Of a DNA stretch of 11,322 bases, positions 5,974 to 11,322 are shown one piece after another. Origin of the DNA: an uncultured Prevotella sp. (GTDB taxonomy: Bacteria > Bacteroidota > Bacteroidia > Bacteroidales > Bacteroidaceae); contig CAJPPF010000065.1 of assembly GCA_905372445.1 (NCBI GenBank), positions 1 to 11,322 of the forward strand, in the 5' to 3' direction. A program made the position numbers and the translations under genes. A model generated the notes under the pieces. The model was not told the origin of the DNA, did no database searches, and was given only the letters and a program-made list of their open reading frames with translations. The stretch's first letter is position 1. The number at the start of each line of letters is the position of its first letter.

Positions 5974-7524
5974 TTGGCATTGAATGCTATCTCAAAACTA
6001 ATAATATTATTATTCGTGGCATGTAGTTTTTCTACGTGCCACGATAATAATTTTAATACCAATCACGAACTATCGCTCGACTATTACGAAAAACTTTCTG
6101 ATAAAGCCTATAGATTCACGAAGTGGAAAATAAATGAGAATATAGGTCAAATCATCAAGAACGATCACGACACCATTAGTTCAGATTATTATGCACGTTC
6201 ACATTATCTCGGTACACAAACCCTTATATGGGTTACACGCAATGGTGTAACTCCACAAGCAGATACACTCCTCACATATATAAACAGTGTTAAAAGTATA
6301 GGATTCTCTCCTGAACGTTTCTTTGCATCACAGATAGAGAAAGATCTTGAACGTATACGCAGAATGAACTTTGATGTCATAAACGATATCAACACTGTTG
6401 CTGTGCGTCTCGACTATAACCTTACAAAAGCATATCTGCGATATGTGATGGGCCAACGCTATGGGTTTATTAATCCAAGCAAAGTGTTCAATCGTCTTGA
6501 CCGCGATACGGAGGACACTGTCAATGTGCGATTTCGCCATCTATATGACGTCCCAACACAGCATCTTGGCGAAGCCGAATATGTTCAACTTCTGAAAAAG
6601 ATTCCCAAGGACAGTGTCGCACCATATCTTCGCGATGTAGAACCCAAAGATGTATTATACAAAAGGCTTAAGTCGATGTTGCTTTATTCTGAAGGAGCAG
6701 ACAGAGACCGTATACTTGTAAATATGGAGCGCTGTCGTTGGCGGCAGAACGATTATCCCTATAATCATAATAAATATGTCGTTGTGAACATTCCTTCGTA
6801 TGAACTTATAGCTGTAGATGGTGATGATGTGCTGGAAATGAAGGTCGTCAATGGAAATATAAAGACAAAGACACCGCTGCTCAACAGCCATATCACGCGT
6901 ATGGATATCAATCCCAAATGGATAATACCTCAGAGTATAGTCCGAAAGGATATAGCTGCTCATGCCGGCAATGTTGATTATTTCCATTCCCGCAACTACT
7001 ATATCACAGAGCGCAAAACAGGACAACGCATTGACCCTTCGATTGTATCATATGATGCACTGCGTAGTGGTGTATACAGAGTTACACAGGAAGGAGGAGA
7101 AGGAAATGTACTTGGAAGAATAATATTCAGGTTTGCTAATAATTTTGCAATCTATCTTCATGACACCTCAACCCGCAGTACCTTTGGACGAGAAAATCGT
7201 AGTGTCAGTCATGGATGTATCCGTGTAGAACGTCCTTATGACCTTGCAGAGTTTCTGCTTTCCGATAAATCAGAGGCTCTACGTGATAAGTTACGCTATT
7301 CAATGTCTGTGAACACTCATGACAAAGTTGATGATGAAGGCAATATCATCTCACCGCAAATTGATAAGTCGAGACTTATTTATAGTGTAAAGATTGATCC
7401 TCAAATACCTGTTTTCATCACATATCAGACTATATATCAGATGCCTGACGGGCAGATACGTCATTATAATGATGTATATGGCTATGATAATGTTATACTA
7501 CAGCGAATAAATTCTTTTAGATAA
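5974..7524 (+). CDS. L,D-transpeptidase (YkuD domain, YcbB-like), TTG start
   Basis: Envelope enzyme expected to make 3-3 cross-links in peptidoglycan by joining meso-diaminopimelate residues, using an active-site Cys. The catalytic YkuD signature is intact: H396-D in IYLHDTS, then S412-H413-G414-C415-I-R-V, with C415 the nucleophile. The segment KYVVVNIPSYELIAVDGDD (begins near residue 266) opens the catalytic domain as in YcbB/LdtD proteins. About 260 residues before it correspond to the scaffold/peptidoglycan-binding-like part of that class, and 516 residues fits. The N-terminus is a short hydrophobic signal with two candidate lipobox Cys (FVAC at 17, FSTC at 22), so it is probably a periplasm-facing lipoprotein. 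No ATG can start this frame near the signal peptide: an in-frame TAA lies at 5959-5961, and TTG at 5974 or TTG at 5980 are the usable starts. Its stop is directly followed by the sigma-factor ATG. Confidence 0.93.
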   Translation: MALNAISKLIILLFVACSFSTCHDNNFNTNHELSLDYYEKLSDKAYRFTKWKINENIGQIIKNDHDTISSDYYARSHYLGTQTLIWVTRNGVTPQADTLLTYINSVKSIGFSPERFFASQIEKDLERIRRMNFDVINDINTVAVRLDYNLTKAYLRYVMGQRYGFINPSKVFNRLDRDTEDTVNVRFRHLYDVPTQHLGEAEYVQLLKKIPKDSVAPYLRDVEPKDVLYKRLKSMLLYSEGADRDRILVNMERCRWRQNDYPYNHNKYVVVNIPSYELIAVDGDDVLEMKVVNGNIKTKTPLLNSHITRMDINPKWIIPQSIVRKDIAAHAGNVDYFHSRNYYITERKTGQRIDPSIVSYDALRSGVYRVTQEGGEGNVLGRIIFRFANNFAIYLHDTSTRSTFGRENRSVSHGCIRVERPYDLAEFLLSDKSEALRDKLRYSMSVNTHDKVDDEGNIISPQIDKSRLIYSVKIDPQIPVFITYQTIYQMPDGQIRHYNDVYGYDNVILQRINSFR

Positions 7525-8067
7525 ATGACTGACAACGAAAAGGAGGTGATGAGGTTACTGAGCAATCGCGCTACTGTGCGTCGTGGTTTTGAGATGCTCG
7601 TGGGATTGTACAGTGAGAAGATTTACTGGCAAGTAAGACGTATTGTCATCACCCACGACGATGCCAACGATGTAGTCCAGAACGCGTTTCTCAAAGCTTG
7701 GCTTAACCTTGACGAGTTTGAGAACAGATCCAAAATCTCTACATGGCTAAGTCGTATCGCTATCAATGAGTCACTTGACTTCCTGCGTCGTAAGCAGAGA
7801 CAGTCGGGCATCAACACCGACGATGAACAGTTGATAGAAAATAAAATCGCTGATGAATACTTTGATGGAGATGCTATCGAATCCTTACTTAAGGATGCTA
7901 TAGCGCAACTCCCGGATGTGCAGCGTACTGTATTCACACTGCGCTACTATGAGGATATGAAATATTCCGATATCAGTAGTATATTAGGCACATCAGTTGG
8001 CGCTTTAAAGGCAAGTTATCACCTGGCTGTTAAGAAGATAGAAAACTATTTTAGTAAACACGATTAA
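7525..8067 (+). CDS. ECF-type RNA polymerase sigma factor
   Basis: A 180-residue sigma-70 family protein with only regions 2 and 4, which is the ECF (extracytoplasmic function) layout. Region 2 spans about residues 20-92 and includes the region 2.2 core DANDVVQNAFLKAW (polymerase contact) and STWLSRIAINESLDFLRR (-10 recognition). An acidic linker (about 95-118) leads to region 4 (about 119-178), with QLPDVQRTVFTLRYYEDMKY and the helix-turn-helix YSDISSILGTSVGALKASYHLAVKKI. It directs core polymerase to a small regulon, which cannot be read from this window. The ATG follows the transpeptidase stop with no gap (TAAATG), implying translational coupling. The next gene encodes a candidate anti-sigma membrane protein, as expected for ECF loci. 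No change of base composition suggests recent acquisition. Confidence 0.95.
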   Translation: MTDNEKEVMRLLSNRATVRRGFEMLVGLYSEKIYWQVRRIVITHDDANDVVQNAFLKAWLNLDEFENRSKISTWLSRIAINESLDFLRRKQRQSGINTDDEQLIENKIADEYFDGDAIESLLKDAIAQLPDVQRTVFTLRYYEDMKYSDISSILGTSVGALKASYHLAVKKIENYFSKHD

Positions 8068-8068
8068 A

Positions 8069-8094
8069 CCTTTTTGACATAATACAGTCAAAGG
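8069..8094 (+). promoter_or_regulatory. Hairpin/inverted repeat between sigma and anti-sigma genes
   Basis: TTTGAC (8073-8078) and GTCAAA (8087-8092) are perfect inverted copies around an 8-nt loop. Flanking CC/GG at 8069-8070 and 8093-8094 extend the stem if two bases bulge. It fills the 45-bp gap between the sigma gene and the next gene. No T-run follows, so it is unlikely to be a full terminator. It may be an intercistronic mRNA structure that adjusts the sigma to anti-sigma ratio, or a protein-binding site. Confidence 0.4.
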
Positions 8095-8112
8095 ATTGAA
8101 AAACAATATTAT

Positions 8113-8475
8113 ATGGCTACAATAGACGACATAGACAAACTTACTAATAAAGGCAAGAATAATCCATTTAAGGTTCCTGATGATTATTTTGCCCATTTGC
8201 AACAGAACATCATGTCGGCAATTTCAGATAAGCCTGCAAAGGTTGTTGCAATGAAGCCACGCCATTCATTTCTCAGACCCGCCGTTGCAGTTGCCGCATC
8301 AGTTGTAGTTGCTGTCTGTGGTATAGCAATATGGTTTGATGATAGCACAATAGACAAAGAAATCACACTTGCAAACTCAATTGAATTCAACGAAATGCTA
8401 AGTGATGCTGATGGTGCATCAAACTATCTGATGCTTAACACTGAAGATTTTTATTCCTATCTTGTTCAACAATAA
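8113..8475 (+). CDS. Putative anti-sigma factor, single-pass membrane protein
   Basis: A 120-residue protein. Its cytoplasmic N-terminal part (1-54) contains NPFKVPDDYF (17-26), a phrase often seen at the start of small membrane proteins next to ECF sigma genes in Bacteroidetes. One hydrophobic helix (about 56-75, rich in Ala and Val, flanked by R-H-S-F-L-R on the cytoplasmic side) is followed by an acidic outer segment of about 45 residues ending NTEDFYSYLVQQ. The N-in topology with a soluble stretch before the helix, and the position 45 bp after the sigma gene, suggest it holds the sigma factor at the inner membrane until an envelope signal arrives. There is no zinc-binding HxxxCxxC motif, so it is not a ZAS-type anti-sigma factor. 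The role is inferred from context. Otherwise it is a hypothetical membrane protein. Confidence 0.7.
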   Translation: MATIDDIDKLTNKGKNNPFKVPDDYFAHLQQNIMSAISDKPAKVVAMKPRHSFLRPAVAVAASVVVAVCGIAIWFDDSTIDKEITLANSIEFNEMLSDADGASNYLMLNTEDFYSYLVQQ

Positions 8476-8489
8476 ATTAAATACCTGCT

Positions 8490-8984
8490 ATGCGAAAATT
8501 ATTATTAATTCTTTGCCTTGTTACATTCTCGCTATCAATTGCGGCACAGGAGCAAGGTCGAAAAAATAAAGGTCAACGACAATTTGATCCGCAAAAGTTC
8601 GAGCAACAACTTGAACATTATGTAGTAAAGAAGTCAGAGTTGACTCAAGAGGAGAGCGATGCGTTTCTTCCTATATTCCGAGAGATGCGCCAGAAAGAAG
8701 TTGCGGTGATGAAAGAAGCACGTAAGGCTCTAAGAGGTAAGCCAACTTCCGAAGAGGAATGTAAGGCTGCAATAAAGAGTCATGATAATTCTGAGGTGCA
8801 ACTAAAAAAAATACAGCAGTCATATCATCAGCGTATGATTAAGGTCATAAGTGCGAAAAAAACACTTAAGGCGTGTCTTGCCATAGATGAGTTCCATCGC
8901 GAAGCATTCAGAAAGGTGCACAAGATGCGACGTGATGATGATGGCAACAACAATAGACGATATCGCCATCAAAGAAAACAGTAA
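8490..8984 (+). CDS. Spy/CpxP-like periplasmic protein, possible stress sensor
   Basis: This is an exported protein of 164 residues. Its signal peptide (MRKLLLILCL...) is probably cut near SIAA (16-19) before QEQ. The mature part is almost entirely helical by appearance and very rich in Lys, Glu, Arg and Gln. A segment at 49-66 (ELTQEESDAFLPIFREMR) resembles the LTxxQ-type motif of Spy/CpxP/ZraP proteins. A second, more degenerate copy lies at about 119-145 (VISAKKTLKACLAIDEFHREAF). The tail (147-164) is a basic/acidic low-complexity run. In other bacteria Spy/CpxP-type proteins are periplasmic chaperones or negative regulators of envelope stress systems, and related sensors work with an anti-sigma factor in ECF loci. 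Its place 14 nt after the putative anti-sigma gene, before a terminator, fits such a role. The assignment is tentative because the motif is imperfect. Confidence 0.75.
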   Translation: MRKLLLILCLVTFSLSIAAQEQGRKNKGQRQFDPQKFEQQLEHYVVKKSELTQEESDAFLPIFREMRQKEVAVMKEARKALRGKPTSEEECKAAIKSHDNSEVQLKKIQQSYHQRMIKVISAKKTLKACLAIDEFHREAFRKVHKMRRDDDGNNNRRYRHQRKQ

Positions 8985-9010
8985 CAGTTAAGAACTTATA
9001 TATACAATAG

Positions 9011-9051
9011 GTCTCCGTTTCTTCATCAAGATTAGAGACGGAGACATTTTT
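9011..9051 (+). terminator. Intrinsic terminator ending the transpeptidase-sigma unit
   Basis: GTCTCCGTTTCT (9011-9022) pairs with AGAGACGGAGAC (9034-9045) over 12 positions, with one G-U pair and an 11-nt loop. One base after the stem comes a run of five T (9047-9051). It lies 27 bp after the stop of the Spy-like gene and is the only convincing terminator in the window. Confidence 0.85.
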
Positions 9052-9062
9052 GGAAACAAGGG

Positions 9063-9794
9063 ATGCAACGATATTTTATATATTTCAGTTATGACGGTAC
9101 TGCATATCATGGCTGGCAGATACAGCCTAATGGCAATTCCGTACAGGAGGAAATGCAACGAGCATTATCTTTACTCATGCGCCACGATATTGAGGTTGTT
9201 GGTGCGGGTCGTACTGATGCAGGAGTACATGCACGTCAAATGGTAGCTCATTTTGATACTGACAGTACAATAGACTGCCGGCAACTTGCCTACCGCATGA
9301 ACCGCATCCTTCCAAAAGATATTGCTGTCGACCGCATTACACCGGTTGCACACGATATGCATGCCAGGTTCTCAGCAATCCACCGTACGTACCATTATTA
9401 TGTTCACACCCGTAAAGATCCCTTCTGCCGGCATTATTCCTATGCTCTGCATTATCCTTTAGATTTCGCTAAGATGAACGATGCTGCCAGCCACTTACTT
9501 AACGTTGATGATTTCGGAGCTTTCTGTAAAAGTCACAGCGATGTAAAGACAACTATATGCAATGTTATAGAAGCATGTTGGATTCAGGACAGCGAGCATA
9601 GTTGGCACTTTGTAATTACAGCAAATCGTTTTCTCCGCAACATGGTTCGTGCCGTCGTAGGCACTCTTATAGAAGTAGGGCGAGGGCGAATGACTGTAGA
9701 AGAGTTTGATGCAGTTGTTGCGGGACACAAACGTACTGCTGCCGGTGAGAGTGTGCCCGGAAATGCGTTGTTTTTGGAAAAAGTGGAATATTAA
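9063..9794 (+). CDS. truA: tRNA pseudouridine(38-40) synthase TruA
   Basis: Cytoplasmic enzyme that converts U38, U39 and U40 in the anticodon stem-loop of many tRNAs to pseudouridine. The 243-residue protein is normal length for the Bacteroidetes family. It starts with the usual strand YFIYFSYDGTAYHGWQIQ (4-21). It then carries the catalytic loop GAGRTDAGVHA (47-57) with the nucleophile D52. The second half has RFSAIHRTYHYYV, DFGAFCKSH and FLRNMVRAVVGTLIEVGRG, all expected in TruA. The ATG at 9063 lies 11 bp after the terminator T-run. The nearest -7-like sequence is CATTTTTG (9045-9052), one mismatch from TAnnTTTG, overlapping the terminator tail, so the promoter is uncertain. Twenty bp separate it from the transporter gene, which is probably co-transcribed. 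Confidence 0.97.
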   Translation: MQRYFIYFSYDGTAYHGWQIQPNGNSVQEEMQRALSLLMRHDIEVVGAGRTDAGVHARQMVAHFDTDSTIDCRQLAYRMNRILPKDIAVDRITPVAHDMHARFSAIHRTYHYYVHTRKDPFCRHYSYALHYPLDFAKMNDAASHLLNVDDFGAFCKSHSDVKTTICNVIEACWIQDSEHSWHFVITANRFLRNMVRAVVGTLIEVGRGRMTVEEFDAVVAGHKRTAAGESVPGNALFLEKVEY

Positions 9795-9814
9795 ACTCAA
9801 ACCGAGCAGATATT

Positions 9815-10732
9815 ATGTGGCTCATTTTAGCATTTATATCAGCATTTCTACTTGGATTTTATGATGTTTTCAAGAAAATGTCGTTGAAGAACAATCCTGT
9901 TATTCCGGTATTGTTTCTTAACACTGTTTTCTGTTCTGTTGTCTTCCTGCCACTGATTATAATTTCCAGTCATACAACATGGCTTGACGGAACATTGTTA
10001 CACGTTGCATCAGGAGGCTTTGCAGAGCACAAGTGGATCATACTGAAGAGCGTTATTGTACTTTCATCGTGGATATGCGGATATGTTGCCATGAAGAATC
10101 TGCCAATCACAATCGTTGGCCCCATCAATGCTACACGACCTGTTATGGTGCTCGTCGGTGCTATGCTTGTCTTTGGCGAGAGCTTGAACGCATGGCAGTG
10201 GGCAGGTGTATTGCTTGCCGTTTTATCGTTTTTTCTATTAAGTCGTAGTGGCAAGAAAGAAGGGATAATATTCACTCATAACCGTTGGATAGTATTTCTT
10301 GTTCTTGCAGCCATACTCGGTGCTATAAGCGGTTTGTACGACAAGTTCCTAATGGCATCAAAAGCAAACGGTGGAGTAGGGCTCGACAAGATGATGGTGC
10401 AGAGTTGGTTCAATATATATCAGTCGGTGTTGATGGGAGTAATCCTAATGCTTATGTGGTGGCATAACCGCCGACAAAGTACACCCTTCCACTGGCGATG
10501 GTCAATACTCGGTATAAGCGTATTTATATGCCTGGCAGACTTTGCCTATTTCTTTTCTCTGAGCCATGATGATGCAATGATTTCTATGGTGTCTATGATA
10601 CGCCGTGGCAGTGTTGTGGTGAGTTTCCTTTTCGGTGCAATGATATTCCGTGAGCGTAATCTACGGTCAAAAGCCATCGACATGCTATTGGTTCTATTTG
10701 GTATGCTCTGCATTTGGATAGGGTCATATTAA
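9815..10732 (+). CDS. EamA/DMT-family membrane transporter
   Basis: A 305-residue integral inner-membrane protein with about ten hydrophobic helices, the standard layout of the drug/metabolite transporter superfamily with two EamA repeats. The internal duplication is visible: GFYDVFKKMSLK (14-25) in the first half corresponds to GLYDKFLMASK in the second. NLPITIVGPINATRPVMVLVGAM...FGE at the end of half one matches DDAMISMVSMIRRGSVVVSFLFGAMIFRE at the end of half two. A soluble-looking loop (about 50-70) is short and ungapped. Members export or import amino acids, nucleotides, sugars or drugs, and nothing here identifies the substrate. It follows truA by 20 bp with no terminator between. No truncation is visible. 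Confidence 0.92.
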   Translation: MWLILAFISAFLLGFYDVFKKMSLKNNPVIPVLFLNTVFCSVVFLPLIIISSHTTWLDGTLLHVASGGFAEHKWIILKSVIVLSSWICGYVAMKNLPITIVGPINATRPVMVLVGAMLVFGESLNAWQWAGVLLAVLSFFLLSRSGKKEGIIFTHNRWIVFLVLAAILGAISGLYDKFLMASKANGGVGLDKMMVQSWFNIYQSVLMGVILMLMWWHNRRQSTPFHWRWSILGISVFICLADFAYFFSLSHDDAMISMVSMIRRGSVVVSFLFGAMIFRERNLRSKAIDMLLVLFGMLCIWIGSY

Positions 10733-10857
10733 GCAATATATAATAAGGTTATAATTGCATTGACTGCAACTCATAAAGCATACCATGTTATTGTTAGCCA
10801 GAGATAAGCTGATATGTACGAAGCATGTATGAGCAATTGTCTATATTATGGTAATAA

Positions 10858-10888
10858 TTAGGGAAATCCCTAACGGCGAATAGGGAAA
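10858..10888. promoter_or_regulatory. Operator-like palindrome with a third half-site
   Basis: TTAGGGA (10858-10864) and TCCCTAA (10867-10873) form a perfect 7-bp inverted repeat with a 2-bp spacer. A further copy of the half-site, TAGGGAAA, lies at 10881-10888. It is a direct repeat of 10859-10866, offset by exactly 22 bp, about two helical turns. The group sits about 30-60 bp upstream of the -7 element at 10917-10924, where an activator or repressor could act. The binding protein is unknown. Confidence 0.55.
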
Positions 10889-10916
10889 CAGACACTTATA
10901 CATAATAACGAATTGA

Positions 10917-10924
10917 TAAATTTG
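10917..10924 (+). promoter_or_regulatory. Bacteroidetes -7 promoter element for the BamE-like gene
   Basis: TAAATTTG is an exact TAnnTTTG match. Transcription would begin near 10928-10932, about 20 nt before the ATG at 10950. The 217-bp gap after the transporter gene contains no other promoter-like site in this direction. Confidence 0.7.
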
Positions 10925-10949
10925 CAGGTATAAATAAAATATAATTATT

Positions 10950-11279
10950 ATGAGAAAACTAAAGGGAATAATTGCAATCACACTTACGGCGTCATTACTT
11001 GCTGCGTGTTCAATGCTAAAATTTGTATCCATGAAAGATATCATGTCTATCGAGCCTGGCATGAGTAAGCAGCAGGTTATCGATAAACTTGGTGAACCAT
11101 CATTACGCTTCTTTGAAGATGGCTATGAAGAACTGGGATTCAATTTGGGACACGTTGACAGCCCAAACTACTACACAATAACCCATATACGTTTCGAGAA
11201 TAATAAAGTTGTCAGTATGGCATCTGTCCAGATGCCAGTAATTAATACCGCAGTTCAGCCTGTAACTGATGGCAAGTAA
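10950..11279 (+). CDS. Small BamE/SmpA-like lipoprotein
   Basis: This is an exported lipoprotein of 109 residues. Its signal peptide MRKLKGIIAITLTASLLAAC has a lipobox LAAC with the lipidated Cys at 20. The mature domain opens with MKDIMSIEPGMSKQQVIDKLGEPSLRF. This is the characteristic SmpA/OmlA/BamE-type pattern (I-x-P-G-M-S-x-x-x-V-x-x-x-L-G-x-P), in which a helix is followed by beta strands, here IRFENNKVVSMASVQMP. In proteobacteria BamE is an accessory lipoprotein of the outer-membrane beta-barrel assembly machine. In Bacteroidetes similar short lipoproteins are common and their partners are mostly unknown, so I do not give a gene symbol. It stands alone after its own promoter and operator-like repeats. 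The 43 bp beyond its stop show no terminator. Confidence 0.82.
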   Translation: MRKLKGIIAITLTASLLAACSMLKFVSMKDIMSIEPGMSKQQVIDKLGEPSLRFFEDGYEELGFNLGHVDSPNYYTITHIRFENNKVVSMASVQMPVINTAVQPVTDGK

Positions 11280-11322
11280 GTATTGAATTGGCAGACACAG
11301 AATAAGAGTCATTTATCTTTAC

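Noticed and set aside
6655..7026. A 123-codon minus-strand frame
   Set aside because: It is antisense to the L,D-transpeptidase gene, with no promoter, ribosome site or family resemblance.
8984..9062. Possible tRNA or small RNA before truA
   Set aside because: The structure is fully explained by a 12-bp terminator stem with a T-run; no cloverleaf could be formed.
10755..10769. TTGCA/TGCAA short hairpin after the transporter gene
   Set aside because: A 5-bp stem without a following T-run does not support a terminator call.

Overview
The window looks like chromosomal DNA from a Bacteroidales bacterium, most likely Prevotella or a close relative. The reasons are the Bacteroidetes-type -7 promoter elements (TAnnTTTG) in front of genes, the weak Shine-Dalgarno context, the modest GC content, and a gene set whose proteins (ValS, MazG, RNase Z, YcbB-like L,D-transpeptidase, ECF sigma factor) read like Bacteroides/Prevotella family members. 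The assignment rests on remembered family resemblance, not on a search. I see no rRNA, tRNA, CRISPR array, insertion sequence or prophage gene.

Layout. Positions 1-361 carry no convincing gene but hold a long imperfect inverted repeat (258-322). valS (362-3097) lies on the minus strand and is the only gene there. It diverges from a plus-strand run across a 92-110 bp gap in which two oppositely oriented -7 elements form a perfect 10-bp inverted repeat. The plus-strand run begins with mazG (house-cleaning NTP pyrophosphohydrolase), a lipocalin-like lipoprotein, and rnz (tRNA 3' processing), which starts at TTG inside the stop of the lipoprotein gene.

A second transcription unit starts from a -7 element at 5614-5621. 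It reads: a small secreted protein that is little more than a type-IX-secretion-like C-terminal domain; a YcbB-type L,D-transpeptidase lipoprotein (peptidoglycan 3-3 cross-linking) that starts with TTG; an ECF sigma factor abutting it; a single-pass membrane protein in the anti-sigma position; and a Spy/CpxP-like periplasmic protein. The unit ends at a clear intrinsic terminator (9011-9051). Together these look like an envelope-stress signalling module physically coupled to a cell-wall cross-linking enzyme. That functional link is inference.

After the terminator come truA (tRNA pseudouridine synthase) and a ten-helix EamA/DMT transporter. Last, after a 217-bp regulatory-looking gap with a TTAGGGA/TCCCTAA palindrome plus a third half-site 22 bp away, comes a small BamE/SmpA-like lipoprotein. 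The most noteworthy items are the transpeptidase-sigma-anti-sigma-Spy cluster, the cargo-less C-terminal-domain protein, the two forced TTG starts, the operator-like repeat upstream of the last gene, and the unexplained 65-nt hairpin downstream of valS. Most of the rest is ordinary housekeeping sequence.
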